Of a stretch of DNA of 41,666 nt, positions 15,297 to 26,361 are shown piece by piece. The DNA is from Anaerolineae bacterium. Its GTDB lineage: Bacteria > Chloroflexota > Anaerolineae > Aggregatilineales > Phototrophicaceae. The notes beneath the pieces are model-generated. The model worked only from the letters and a program-made list of their open reading frames with translations, ran no database searches and was not told the DNA's origin. Position numbers and translations under genes: made by a program. Every line of letters begins with the position of its first letter. Within the stretch, counting starts at the first letter, position 1. The DNA is taken from positions 1 to 41,666 of the forward strand of contig JAJECX010000023.1 of assembly GCA_022821805.1 (NCBI GenBank), written 5' to 3'.

Positions 15297-16307
15297 TCAC
15301 ACCTCCGCCTCATCTAATCTCACCGGTCGATTCTCCCGCAGCGAGCGCATGCCAGCCATCGCCATCACTACCGGGACGCGCCCGTCATTGCCCACCACCG
15401 GCACGGTCTTCCCGTTTGCAATCGCATCGACGAAGGCGATCATCTCGCTGACGTAGCTTTCAAAGTAGCGCTCGACGAAGAAGTGCAGCGGCAAATCACG
15501 CCGGACGCTCATCGCATCGCTGATCGTCACTGCGTTGGGATGCCAATTGCCGGTTGTCGCCGCGCCCTTGCTGCCGAAGACCTCGACGCGCTGATCATAA
15601 CCATAAACCGCTTGCCGGCTGTTTTCGATGCTGCCGAAGGCGCCGCTCTCGAAACGCAGCATCACCTTGGCCGTGTCGATATCGCCCGCCTCGCCAATCG
15701 CCGGGTCCACCTTCACATCGCCCAGGGCGTAAATCTCTTCCACCTCGCCCAGCAGAAAGCGTGACAGATCGAAGTCGTGGATCATCATGTCCATCATCAA
15801 TCCGCCCGACACCTTGATATAGTCAATCGGCGGGGGCGCAGGATCGCGACTGATGATCGTCATCGTATGCGCTTCGCCGATTTCGCCGCGCTCAATCGCC
15901 TGCTTAACGCGCGCGTGATTGGCGTCAAAACGCCGATTGAAGCCGATCTGCAACTGCACGCCAGCCTCATCGACGGCGGCCAGCGCCTCATCAATCTCAG
16001 CCAAGTCAAAGGCGATCGGCTTTTCGCAGAAGATTTGCTTTCCCGCGCGCGCCGCCTCGATGATGAAGCGGCAATGCGTATCGGTCGACGAGCAGATGAC
16101 GATTGCGTCGACATCGCCGCTGCCGATCAGCTCGGACGGGTCGGTGGTAAAGTCGGGGATGCCGTAGTCTTCCGCCGCTGACTTGGCCGCGTCTTTAAAA
16201 ATGTCGGCGACCACCAGCGTTTTCGCGCCCGGGATCCGCGTCGTCAAGGTATTGGCGTGCAAGCGTCCGACGCGCCCGGCGCCGATGATACCCAGCTTGA
16301 TCGTCAT
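15297..16307 (-). CDS. iolG: Inositol 2-dehydrogenase IolG
   Basis: NAD-dependent oxidoreductase of the Gfo/Idh/MocA family catalysing the first step, myo-inositol to scyllo-inosose. ATG 16307 is chosen over the earlier in-frame ATG 16355 because the Rossmann fold begins at once (MTIKLGIIGAGRVG) and GAGGG lies upstream. The resulting 336 residues fit the family. Visible are GxGxxG at 9-14, EKP with Lys96, and the catalytic Asp173/His177 pair in MMDMMIHDFD, corresponding to the Lys97-Asp172-His176 triad of Bacillus subtilis IolG. It is the first gene of the leftward cluster and is divergent from the antitoxin gene. A related family oxidoreductase cannot be fully excluded, but the other iol genes support the call. 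Confidence 0.9.
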   Translation of the reverse strand: MTIKLGIIGAGRVGRLHANTLTTRIPGAKTLVVADIFKDAAKSAAEDYGIPDFTTDPSELIGSGDVDAIVICSSTDTHCRFIIEAARAGKQIFCEKPIAFDLAEIDEALAAVDEAGVQLQIGFNRRFDANHARVKQAIERGEIGEAHTMTIISRDPAPPPIDYIKVSGGLMMDMMIHDFDLSRFLLGEVEEIYALGDVKVDPAIGEAGDIDTAKVMLRFESGAFGSIENSRQAVYGYDQRVEVFGSKGAATTGNWHPNAVTISDAMSVRRDLPLHFFVERYFESYVSEMIAFVDAIANGKTVPVVGNDGRVPVVMAMAGMRSLRENRPVRLDEAEV

Positions 16308-16422
16308 ATTTGCCCTCGCGCTGCTAGGATTAACGGCGCTAATCATAACGAACATCAGCTAATTATTGAATAGCGCGGCAGGGTTGGGTTACAATTACCG
16401 GCAAGGATGCAGGAGGCAGGCG

Positions 16423-16626
16423 ATGAATCCCGATAAACTGAACCCGACTTTGCCGCAAGCGCCGTCAACCCTCGCAGAAGAAGACGACCGCGAACCGACG
16501 AAGGAAGAGTTGATGGAAGACATTCGCATTGGCATTATCCAGGCAAAAGCCGGTTATGGGAGGCCAGCGCGGGAGTCAATCGCAGAGCTTCGTCAGGAAA
16601 TATACGGTGATGCCGAATACAGTTGA
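16423..16626 (+). CDS. Antitoxin-like small protein, first of two tandem paralogues
   Basis: A 67-residue acidic protein starting at ATG 16423, which has a strong AGGAGG ribosome site; the upstream in-frame ATG 16366 has none. The core EDDREPTKEELMEDIRIGI is shared with the next gene (DDDREPTKEGIMDDIRQGL), showing recent duplication. After the core the two diverge, but both end in a D/E-rich helix typical of the toxin-binding tail of RelB-type antitoxins. Because a RelE-like toxin follows directly, an antitoxin role is inferred. I cannot assign a named family. Confidence 0.65.
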   Translation: MNPDKLNPTLPQAPSTLAEEDDREPTKEELMEDIRIGIIQAKAGYGRPARESIAELRQEIYGDAEYS

Positions 16627-16656
16627 GCAGCTATAAAATGGAATAGGAAATTCAAA

Positions 16657-16857
16657 ATGGATGGACCCAAGCTGAAGCCAACCGCGCTGGATTCGGTCGT
16701 AGCAGTTGACGACGACCGCGAGCCGACAAAAGAAGGAATAATGGATGATATTCGCCAGGGACTGCGCGATGTGATGGCCGGGTACAAAGGTCAGGACGCG
16801 ATGGAATTCCTAGACGAGCTAGAAGGCGAAGCTATGGACGATGCCGACGAGAGTTGA
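16657..16857 (+). CDS. Antitoxin-like small protein, second tandem paralogue
   Basis: 66 residues, acidic, with the same DDREPTKE core as the preceding gene and an EFLDELEGEAMDD tail. An AGGAA site lies about 9 nt before the ATG. Its 3' end overlaps the toxin start (ATG 16841) by 17 nt, the arrangement expected for a co-translated antitoxin-toxin pair. It is the likely cognate antitoxin, leaving the first copy as a spare, an anti-addiction partner or a regulator. Confidence 0.7.
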   Translation: MDGPKLKPTALDSVVAVDDDREPTKEGIMDDIRQGLRDVMAGYKGQDAMEFLDELEGEAMDDADES

Positions 16858-17181
16858 CACCCATCCTAGATTCCGTAAACGCACTAGGAGGCTGCGCCGC
16901 CGGTTTCCCTCGATTCATATTGATATACGCGCTTTAATCCTGCGCCTCCGGAACAATGAGCGACCCGGCCAGCTTGTCCCTCGCGTCGGGTACACTGTCT
17001 ACAAAGTGCGCCTGCCCAATCGCGCGGCGCGGCGCGGCAAGAGCGGCGGTTTTCGTGTCATCTATTACGTCCAGTTCAGCGACGCGGTTACGCTGCTGAC
17101 CATCTACAGCAAAACGGAAGAAACCGACATCAGCCTGCGGGAAATCCAGCAGTTGGCGCAAGAGGCTGATGAATTGATGAC

Positions 17182-17185
<4 letters not shown>
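16841..17185 (+). CDS. RelE/ParE-superfamily toxin
   Basis: 114 residues, strongly basic. The N-terminus (HPRFRKRTRRLRRRFPSI) and the C-terminal block GKSGGFRVIYYV, then LLTIYSKTEETDI, are the conserved elements of RelE/YoeB/HigB-type toxins, which in most cases cleave mRNA on the ribosome. The pair Arg/Tyr in FRVIYY and the Lys-rich stretch are consistent with an mRNA interferase; ParE-like gyrase inhibition is the alternative. It overlaps its antitoxin gene. Its TAA stop and the TAA of the convergent methylase gene share the palindrome TTAA at 17182-17185. Confidence 0.8.
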
Positions 17186-19435
<2,250 letters not shown>

Positions 19436-19458
19436 CCTAATATCCTTAGCGTTGCGCC

Positions 19459-19486
19459 TTGACGACTACTACATAGCTTATAGCAT
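19459..19486 (+). promoter_or_regulatory. Candidate sigma-70 promoter for the P450 gene
   Basis: TTGACG at 19459-19464 and TAGCAT at 19481-19486, 16 bp apart, lie 30 nt before the P450 ATG in the 80-bp divergent spacer. The -35 matches well and the -10 moderately. No experimental support. Confidence 0.35.
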
Positions 19487-19515
19487 TCAATCGACTAGGG
19501 AAACAGCGTTAATCC

Positions 19516-20742
19516 ATGCCCTGCCCCATCAGCAATGTCAGCGCCACCTTCGACCCGCTCGACCTAAGCGACCCCTTTCCCCCGCTCGCCCAAGCCCGCC
19601 GCGACGCCCCCGTCTTCTACAGCCCTGAAATCGACTACTGGGTCGTCAGCCGCCACGCCGACATCAAAGCCATCTTCCGCGACCACGAGACCTACACCGC
19701 CGCCAACACCATCGCGCCAATCGCGCCCTTTTCCGACGCCGTCCAGCAAATGCTCGCCAGCGGCGACTATAGCCCCGAACCCGTGTTATCCAACAACGTG
19801 CCGCCGAGCCACACCCGCATCCGCGCCCTGGTCAATCGCCTCTTCACGCCCCGCCGCATGAAGAGCTTCGCCCCAGCCATTCGCGACATCGCCCAGCGTG
19901 GCGTCGCTGGCCTCATCAATCAATCGCCAGTCGATATCGTTGCCGAACTGACCTACGAGTATCCGGCGCATGTCCTCTTCCACGTCTTGGGCGTGCCCGC
20001 TGCTGATGTGCCGCAGGTGAAAGCCTGGGCTGGCAATCGCATCAAGCTCTACTACGGGCGTCCATCCGCCGATGAGCAAATCGAAATGACGAAAAACCTC
20101 GTGCCCTTCTGGCGCTACGTCGTTGATCTCGTCGCGGAAAAAGCCCGCGAGCCGCAAGACGATCTCACCAGCGATCTCATTCGCATGCGCGCTGGCGACG
20201 ACAGCGTTCTCACGCTCAACGAAATCGCCAGCTGCATGATCACCCTGCTGGTCGCCGGGCACGAAACCACCACCGCCCAGATCAACAACGCCCTGCTGCA
20301 TCTGCTCTCTCAGCGGGAGTGCTGGGAAGCGCTCAGCCGCGCGCCCGACGCCATTCCCCAGATGCTGGAAGAAATGATGCGCTTCGACCCGTCCGTCTGC
20401 GCCTGGCGTCGGCTGGCGGTGAAGCCGTCCACAGTCGCCGGCGTCGAGATACCGGCGGGCGCCAATCTGCTGCTGATGCTCAACTCGGCCAATCGCGATG
20501 ATGCTGTCTTCCCCGAGCCCGATCTCATCGTCGCGACTCGCGGCAACCTCAAAGATCATCTCGCCTTCGGCTACGGCATCCACTATTGCGTCGGCGCGCC
20601 CCTCGCCCGCCTGGAAATGGCCATCCTGCTTGAGACGCTAACGCGCGCGCTGCCGGAACTGCGGCTCCTGCCCGGGCAGCAGTTGGAATACACGCGCAAT
20701 ATCTCCTTCCGCGGTCCCGAATCTCTCTGGGTCGCCTGGTGA
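19516..20742 (+). CDS. Cytochrome P450
   Basis: A soluble bacterial P450 of 408 residues, the usual size for class I enzymes. Landmarks are the I-helix oxygen-activation motif AGHETT (247-252), the K-helix ExxR (Glu286 to Arg289 in EEMMRFDP), and the heme loop FGYGIHYCVGAPLARLE with axial ligand Cys358. There is no membrane anchor, and no ferredoxin or reductase gene is nearby. The substrate cannot be inferred from sequence. It lies 78 bp upstream of mutA on the same strand, which could mean shared expression with propionyl/methylmalonyl-CoA metabolism, but a promoter-like sequence between them argues that mutA can be transcribed alone. Confidence 0.92.
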   Translation: MPCPISNVSATFDPLDLSDPFPPLAQARRDAPVFYSPEIDYWVVSRHADIKAIFRDHETYTAANTIAPIAPFSDAVQQMLASGDYSPEPVLSNNVPPSHTRIRALVNRLFTPRRMKSFAPAIRDIAQRGVAGLINQSPVDIVAELTYEYPAHVLFHVLGVPAADVPQVKAWAGNRIKLYYGRPSADEQIEMTKNLVPFWRYVVDLVAEKAREPQDDLTSDLIRMRAGDDSVLTLNEIASCMITLLVAGHETTTAQINNALLHLLSQRECWEALSRAPDAIPQMLEEMMRFDPSVCAWRRLAVKPSTVAGVEIPAGANLLLMLNSANRDDAVFPEPDLIVATRGNLKDHLAFGYGIHYCVGAPLARLEMAILLETLTRALPELRLLPGQQLEYTRNISFRGPESLWVAW

Positions 20743-20753
20743 CGCGCCAACGA

Positions 20754-20782
20754 TTCCAAGTCTCGGTTCCGAGTTGTATAAT
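20754..20782 (+). promoter_or_regulatory. Candidate promoter for mutAB
   Basis: A consensus -10 TATAAT lies at 20777-20782, 38 nt before the mutA ATG. The matching -35 position (TTCCAA at 20754-20759, 17 bp spacer) is weak. Confidence 0.4.
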
Positions 20783-20820
20783 CGGGCGCACTGTATAGCC
20801 ACGCTAGCGAATGCCGACCA

Positions 20821-22287
20821 ATGAGTGCAGCGCTTTTCGCCGACTTCGCCCCTTCTACCTATGAAGAATGGATTGAATCCGTACGCGCGTCTTTGCGCGG
20901 CGGCGCAATCGAGAGCTTGGCGAAGCGCAGCTGTGAGGGCATCGAAATTGATCCGCTGCCCCACGCCGATGACCTCGCCGGCATAATACACCACCACTCG
21001 CTGCCCGGTCAGTTCCCATTCGTCCGCGGAACCAGAGCCGCCGGTTACCGCGCCCGCCCCTGGCTGATCGCCGCTGAACTGGACATCAGCGATCCGCGCG
21101 AATTCAACGCGGCGCTGCGAGATGAGTTGGCAAACGGTCTGACGGCGATCACAATTCCTGACCAACTCTCGCTGAATACCGCCGCCGACATTCGACTGGC
21201 GCTCGCCGATATCGATTTGGCGCGTCATCCACTCATCATCCAGTCTGACGCGCGCGCGCCGGAAGTCTTCCATCTGCTCGGCGCGGCTCTAAGTGATGAC
21301 GCGCTTTCGCAACTGCGCGGCTGCTGCGCCTATGACCCGCTCAGGCAACTTGCGACCAGCGGCGCTATGCTCACTGATGCCTCTGACCAACTGACAGCGC
21401 ACGCGCAGACGGTCGCGGAACGCTCGCCCCAACTCGGCAGCATCGGTATCAGCACAGCGGCTTATCACGATGCTGGCGCGCACGCCGTCCAGGAATTGGC
21501 TTTGGCAATCGCCACCGGCGTCGCCTACTTGCGCGCGCTAAATCAACATGGTCTTGCTGTCGATATAGTTGCGCGCAAAATGCACCTATTCTTCAACATC
21601 GGCGAGAACTTATTCATCGAAATCGCCAAGTTCCGCGCCGCCAAGCTGCTATGGGCAAATGTGCTGCGTAGATTGGGCGCGGAAAAAGAAACGCGGAACC
21701 TGAAAATCCACGCGCGCGGCGGAAGGCGAAACAAGTCGCGCCTTGACGCCCACGTCAACTTGCTGCGCCTCACGACCGAAGCGCTTTCCGCGGCCATCGG
21801 CGGCGTCGATAGCATCTCGCTCATGCCTTTTGACGAGCCACTCGGCGCCTCAACTGCTTCCTCGCGGCGGCTATCGCGCAATCTGCAATTGATCCTGCAA
21901 GAAGAGCTGCGCCTGGTCGAGTTGATTGACCCGGCTGGCGGCGCCTGGCATGTGGAAAAACTCACCGACCAACTGGCGCGCGCAGCCTGGTCACGCTTTC
22001 AACAGATCGAAACGGCAGGCGGTCTGGTCGAATCACTGCAATCGGGGGTGATTCAGGCGGACATCAAGAGAACTGCGGCGCAGCGACAGCAGGATATTGC
22101 CAGCGGCGAGTCCGTACTGATCGGCGTCAATCGCTTCGTTGACCAGGCAACGATGACAGCGACCCAACCAAGCCCGGAAACAGTCGACGCCAACTGCGTT
22201 GCCGGCGCGGGCGCCCAGCCTTTGCCTCCCATCCGGCTGGCTGAGCCTTTTGAAACGCAACTGGCGAATGCCGGGAACGGCTTATGA
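20821..22287 (+). CDS. mutA: Methylmalonyl-CoA mutase small subunit
   Basis: The non-catalytic beta chain of the heterodimeric adenosylcobalamin enzyme interconverting methylmalonyl-CoA and succinyl-CoA. At 488 residues it has the substrate-binding barrel-like region, with mutase family segments such as [12 protein letters not shown], the [24 protein letters not shown] helix and [20 protein letters not shown], but lacks the C-terminal B12-binding domain and its DxHxxG motif, as usual for shortened small subunits. It overlaps mutB by ATGA, showing translational coupling for equal subunit supply. Similar mutase segments in mutB confirm the paralogy. Confidence 0.88.
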   Translation: MSAALFADFAPSTYEEWIESVRASLRGGAIESLAKRSCEGIEIDPLPHADDLAGIIHHHSLPGQFPFVRGTRAAGYRARPWLIAAELDISDPREFNAALRDELANGLTAITIPDQLSLNTAADIRLALADIDLARHPLIIQSDARAPEVFHLLGAALSDDALSQLRGCCAYDPLRQLATSGAMLTDASDQLTAHAQTVAERSPQLGSIGISTAAYHDAGAHAVQELALAIATGVAYLRALNQHGLAVDIVARKMHLFFNIGENLFIEIAKFRAAKLLWANVLRRLGAEKETRNLKIHARGGRRNKSRLDAHVNLLRLTTEALSAAIGGVDSISLMPFDEPLGASTASSRRLSRNLQLILQEELRLVELIDPAGGAWHVEKLTDQLARAAWSRFQQIETAGGLVESLQSGVIQADIKRTAAQRQQDIASGESVLIGVNRFVDQATMTATQPSPETVDANCVAGAGAQPLPPIRLAEPFETQLANAGNGL

Positions 22288-24482
22288 CCAGCTTCCCCGA
22301 TTTCAGCAAGATTGATTTCGATCCGTCGGTCGAAGTCTCCATCGACCATTGGCGCGCCGCCATCGAGGCTGAGACCGGCGTCGCCGCCGACGAAAGCCTT
22401 TGGCGCACGCTTGAACAAATCAATATCAAGGCGCTGAACACCATCGCCGATCTGGAAGATGTCGAGCACCTGGGCTTTGTCGCCGGCCTCCCGCCCTTCC
22501 TGCGCGGACCCTATCCGGCGATGTACGCCCTGCGCCCCTGGACGATTCGCCAATACGCCGGTTACTCCACCGCCGAAGAGAGCAACGCCTTCTACCGCCG
22601 CAACCTGGCTGCAGGCCAAAAGGGACTGTCCGTCGCCTTCGACCTCGCCACCCATCGCGGCTACGACTCCGATCACCCGCGCGTTGTCGGCGATGTCGGC
22701 ATGGCCGGCGTCGCCATCGATAGCGTACTCGATATGAATATCCTCTTTGCTGGCATCCCGCTCGATCAGATGTCCGTTTCGATGACGATGAACGGCGCCG
22801 TCCTGCCCGTGCTCGCCTTCTACATCATCGCCGCGGAAGAACAAGGCGTCCCCCCGGCGCAGCTCAGCGGCACCATCCAAAACGATATCCTCAAAGAGTA
22901 TATGGTGCGCAACACCTATATCTATCCGCCAGCCCAGTCCATGCGCATCATCGCCGACATCTTCGCCTACACCGCCGCCGAGATGCCGAAATTCAACAGC
23001 ATCAGCATAAGTGGCTACCACATACAGGAAGCCGGCGCGACCAGCGATATTGAGCTGGCATATACGCTGGCCGACGGCTTGGAATACTTGCGCGCTGGTC
23101 TGCAGGCGGGTTTGGATATTGATGCCTTCGCGCCTCGGCTGTCTTTCTTCTGGGGCATCGGCATGAACTTCTTCATGGAGATCGCCAAGATGCGGGCGGC
23201 GCGCATGCTCTGGGCGAAGCTCGTCAGACAGTTTAATCCGCGCAATCCCAAATCAATGGCTTTGCGCGCCCACTGCCAGACCTCCGGCTGGAGCCTGCAG
23301 CAGCGCGACCCCTTCAACAACATCGCGCGCACCTGCCTGGAAGCGCTGGCGGCCGCCTTCGGTGGCACGCAGTCCCTGCACACCAACGCGCTGGATGAAG
23401 CGATCGCCCTGCCTACCGATTTCAGCGCCCGCATCGCCCGCAATACGCAGCTCTTCCTGCAGCGCGAGACGGGCATCTGCGATGTCGTGGATCCCTGGGG
23501 CGGTTCCTTCTTGGTCGAGAAGCTGACTCATGATCTCGCCCAGCGCGCCTGGACCCATATTCAGGAAATTGAAGACCTGGGCGGCATGGCGAAAGCGCTG
23601 GAGACGGGCGCCCCCAAGATGCGCATTGAAGAAGCGGCCGCTCGCCGCCAAGCCCTTATCGACAGCGGCGCCGAGACCATCATCGGCGTCAACAAATATC
23701 CCCCCGCCCAAGAAACAGCAGTGGACTATCGCGAAGTCGATAATAGCGCCGTGCGCCTGGCGCAGATCGAAGGCCTGCGCAAACTGCGCGCCGACCGCGA
23801 CGACAGCGCCGTAGAATCCGCGCTGAATGCCTTAACCGCATGCGCCCGCTCCGGCGAGGGCAATCTACTCGCCCTATCGGTCGCCGCGGCTCGCGCCCGC
23901 GCCACCAACGGCGAAATCTCGCTGGCGCTGGAAAAAGCCTGGGGCCGGCACAAAGCCGTCCTTCGGTCGGTAACGGGCGTATACCGCGCTGAATTCGGCG
24001 AGGAAGACGAAGTCGCGTCTGTTCGCCGTCTATCCGACGCCTTCGCCAGTAGCGAAGGACGCCGCCCACGGCTAATGGTGGCGAAAATGGGCCAGGATGG
24101 GCATGACCGCGGCGCCAAAGTTATCGCCACCGCCTTCGCCGATATGGGCTTCGATGTGGATATCGCGCCACTATTCCAGACGCCGGCCGAAGTGGCGAAA
24201 CAGGCGATAGAAAACGATGTGCATGTGGTCGGCATCAGTTCGCTCGCCGCCGGACACAAGACCCTATTGCCTCAGTTGGTAGCAGAATTAGAGCGGCAGG
24301 GACGCGCCGACATGATGGTCGTTATCGGCGGTGTCATCCCCGCGCGCGATCACCAATTTCTCTATGAGCGCGGCGCCTCAGCTATCTTCGGTCCTGGCGC
24401 CGTTATCCCGATCGCGGCGAAAAAAGTGCTCGACGAACTGAACCAGCGCTTATACGCGGGCAAAACCGGGGCGGCGATCTGA
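22284..24482 (+). CDS. mutB: Methylmalonyl-CoA mutase large (catalytic) subunit
   Basis: 732 residues with the full catalytic architecture. The N-terminal barrel carries [18 protein letters not shown] and [17 protein letters not shown] (substrate and radical-site segments), and the HxxxGxT-type linker leads to a C-terminal cobalamin domain with DGHDRG. There, His607 in Asp605-x-His607 is the lower axial cobalt ligand. The enzyme works in propionyl-CoA and branched-chain/odd-chain breakdown or in the reverse direction to make propionyl-CoA. It is coupled to mutA; meaB is 414 bp downstream on the same strand, separated by one opposite-strand gene. Identification is firm. Confidence 0.95.
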   Translation: MTSFPDFSKIDFDPSVEVSIDHWRAAIEAETGVAADESLWRTLEQINIKALNTIADLEDVEHLGFVAGLPPFLRGPYPAMYALRPWTIRQYAGYSTAEESNAFYRRNLAAGQKGLSVAFDLATHRGYDSDHPRVVGDVGMAGVAIDSVLDMNILFAGIPLDQMSVSMTMNGAVLPVLAFYIIAAEEQGVPPAQLSGTIQNDILKEYMVRNTYIYPPAQSMRIIADIFAYTAAEMPKFNSISISGYHIQEAGATSDIELAYTLADGLEYLRAGLQAGLDIDAFAPRLSFFWGIGMNFFMEIAKMRAARMLWAKLVRQFNPRNPKSMALRAHCQTSGWSLQQRDPFNNIARTCLEALAAAFGGTQSLHTNALDEAIALPTDFSARIARNTQLFLQRETGICDVVDPWGGSFLVEKLTHDLAQRAWTHIQEIEDLGGMAKALETGAPKMRIEEAAARRQALIDSGAETIIGVNKYPPAQETAVDYREVDNSAVRLAQIEGLRKLRADRDDSAVESALNALTACARSGEGNLLALSVAAARARATNGEISLALEKAWGRHKAVLRSVTGVYRAEFGEEDEVASVRRLSDAFASSEGRRPRLMVAKMGQDGHDRGAKVIATAFADMGFDVDIAPLFQTPAEVAKQAIENDVHVVGISSLAAGHKTLLPQLVAELERQGRADMMVVIGGVIPARDHQFLYERGASAIFGPGAVIPIAAKKVLDELNQRLYAGKTGAAI

Positions 24483-24489
24483 ATGCGGT

Positions 24490-24804
24490 CTAGCCCAATG
24501 AGGCGGCTCGATTCAGCGCCCGGTCGGTCTCCGCGCCGCTGAGCAGGATGGTTGTTTTGCCGGCTGAATAATGTCCCTTTGCCGTCATCGCCAGGACATA
24601 AGCCGCCATGCTCTCATTGTCCGGCATTTCAACCACCGCGATGAAATCGTATTCGCCAAAGGCGACCCAGGCATGTAATACCTTGCCGCCAAAATGCCCG
24701 GCGTTTGCATCGCCCGTGTCAAATAGCGCGGCGATATTCCCCGACACTTGATCTTTCCAGGCGGAAGACGTCAACGAAGTTTGCCACAAGTATTGCGCCA
24801 TCAT
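24490..24804 (-). CDS. GYD-domain protein
   Basis: 104 residues from ATG 24804 (or the next ATG 24801), both behind a strong GAGGAGG site; longer upstream frames lack one. The protein has the compact alpha/beta fold pattern of GYD-domain proteins: MMAQYLWQTSLTSSAWKD, a central GEYDFIAVVEMPD and a C-terminal TTILLSGAETD. The family is common in bacteria and has no established biochemical role. It is inserted on the opposite strand between mutB (7 bp away, convergent) and meaB (divergent). Confidence 0.75.
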   Translation of the reverse strand: MMAQYLWQTSLTSSAWKDQVSGNIAALFDTGDANAGHFGGKVLHAWVAFGEYDFIAVVEMPDNESMAAYVLAMTAKGHYSAGKTTILLSGAETDRALNRAASLG

Positions 24805-24896
24805 TTGCCTCCTCATCAAATTGTCACGCCTACAGTGTAACAGATAAGGTCTATACGGTATGATGAACACAACTGATCGACGCTGCCAATTCATTT

Positions 24897-25898
24897 ATGG
24901 AAGAGACTGCGCCCAAGCCTTCAGCTGATCTAGTCATCCAGGCCCAAGGCGTTCTGGCTGGTGATCGCGCCGCGCTCGCCCGCGCCATCACCCTGGTTGA
25001 AAGCGCTGCGCCCCAACATCATGAAGCGGCGCAATCGCTGCTCACGCTATTGCTCCCGCACGCGGGAAACGCAATCCGCATCGGCGTCACTGGCCCCCCC
25101 GGCGCTGGCAAAAGCGCGTTCATCGAGACATTCGGCTGCTATCTCACCGATCGCGGACACAAGGTGGCTGTCTTGGCGATTGACCCAAGCAGCGCATTGA
25201 CGCGCGGCAGCATTCTCGGCGACAAGACGCGCATGGAGCGCCTCTCGCGCGACAAAAACGCCTTCATCCGCCCCTCCCCAACTGGCGGCGTGCTCGGCGG
25301 CGTCGCCGGCAAAACGCGCGAGGCGATTCTGGTCTGCGAAGCGGCTGGTTACGATGTCATCCTGGTCGAAACCGTCGGCACGGGCCAGAGCGAAGTGACG
25401 CTGCGATCCATGGTGGACTTCTTGCTGCTCCTCTTGATCACCGGCGCCGGCGACGAACTGCAGGGCATCAAGAAGGGCGTGATCGAAATCGCCGACGCCG
25501 TCGTTATCAACAAAGCGGATGGCGACAATATCGCCGCGGCGAAAGACGCCCGCGCCCAATTCGAGCGCGCCTTGCGCTACGTCGCGCCCGCCACGGTCGG
25601 CTGGGGTACCCGCGCGCTGACCGCATCCGGCCTGACCGGCGCCGGCATTGCGGAAATCTGGACGACAGTCGGCGAGTTCATCGAGTCAACCAAGCAGAGC
25701 GGCCGCTTCGAGCAGCGGCGCGCGCAACAGCGCCGGGAGTGGTTGCACAGCGCCCTCGAAGGCAAACTGCGCGCTTATCTATATAAGCACGAGGCTGTGC
25801 AGGCGGCGCTTCCCGAAATCGAAGCGGCGGTCACGGCCGGCGAACTGCCTGCGGCACAAGCGGCGGAGACCTTGTTGCGCCTCATCCTGCCGCGCTGA
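24897..25898 (+). CDS. meaB: Methylmalonyl-CoA mutase-associated GTPase MeaB
   Basis: A SIMIBI-class P-loop GTPase that gates cofactor loading and protects methylmalonyl-CoA mutase from inactivation. The 333 residues contain the Walker A GPPGAGKS (66-73), [19 protein letters not shown] downstream, the switch ETVGTGQSE (158-166) and the base-specificity motif NKAD (205-208). A C-terminal helical extension ([16 protein letters not shown] onward) is the MeaB dimerisation arm. Its place after mutAB agrees with the functional link. Identification is firm; ArgK is an older name for the same family. Confidence 0.94.
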   Translation: MEETAPKPSADLVIQAQGVLAGDRAALARAITLVESAAPQHHEAAQSLLTLLLPHAGNAIRIGVTGPPGAGKSAFIETFGCYLTDRGHKVAVLAIDPSSALTRGSILGDKTRMERLSRDKNAFIRPSPTGGVLGGVAGKTREAILVCEAAGYDVILVETVGTGQSEVTLRSMVDFLLLLLITGAGDELQGIKKGVIEIADAVVINKADGDNIAAAKDARAQFERALRYVAPATVGWGTRALTASGLTGAGIAEIWTTVGEFIESTKQSGRFEQRRAQQRREWLHSALEGKLRAYLYKHEAVQAALPEIEAAVTAGELPAAQAAETLLRLILPR

Positions 25899-26010
25899 AG
25901 TCGCCCATCGTGGCCAAAATCGCGCGCCCGGATGTCCACGCCCCGCAACGCTAGCCATATCGCTAGTCCGCCTGTACAATACCGCGCGTATCGCAATTGA
26001 GAGGAAGCCA

Positions 26011-26352
26011 ATGGAAAACAAGAGGAAGCGTATGATCGTCACCACAACACCGAGCATTGAAGGACAGTCAGTTTCGGAATATCTGGGCATCGTCAGCGGC
26101 GAAGCGATCATGGGCGCGAATATGTTCAAGGATATGTTCGCCGGCATCCGTGATATCGTCGGCGGCCGCTCGGGCGCTTACGAAGAAGAATTGCGCCGAG
26201 CCAAAGACATCGCCATGCGCGAAATGCAAGACAATGCCATGCACAGGGGCGCCAACGCGATTCTAGGTGTCGATCTGGATTATGAAACCGTCGGCGCAAA
26301 CGGCAGCATGTTGATGGTTACCGCGAGCGGGACCGCAGTTCGGCTCGGCTAA
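26011..26352 (+). CDS. YbjQ/UPF0145 family protein
   Basis: 113 residues from ATG 26011; an internal ATG at 26032 ([11 protein letters not shown]) is an equally plausible start, since family members usually begin MxVTTT and both have a purine-rich AGAGGAAG site. The family features are [12 protein letters not shown] near the start, [28 protein letters not shown] in the middle, and a closing [13 protein letters not shown] followed by MVTASGTAV. Family members form pentamers and are annotated as heavy-metal-binding-like, but their role is unproven. A TG-TACAAT element (25973-25980) upstream may be a promoter. It converges with glpD 9 bp away. Confidence 0.85.
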   Translation: MENKRKRMIVTTTPSIEGQSVSEYLGIVSGEAIMGANMFKDMFAGIRDIVGGRSGAYEEELRRAKDIAMREMQDNAMHRGANAILGVDLDYETVGANGSMLMVTASGTAVRLG

Positions 26353-26361
26353 GCGACGCTT

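Noticed and set aside
25648..26352. A 234-codon frame including the YbjQ-type gene
   Set aside because: Its first half lies over meaB in another frame; only the part from 26011 has a ribosome site and family similarity.
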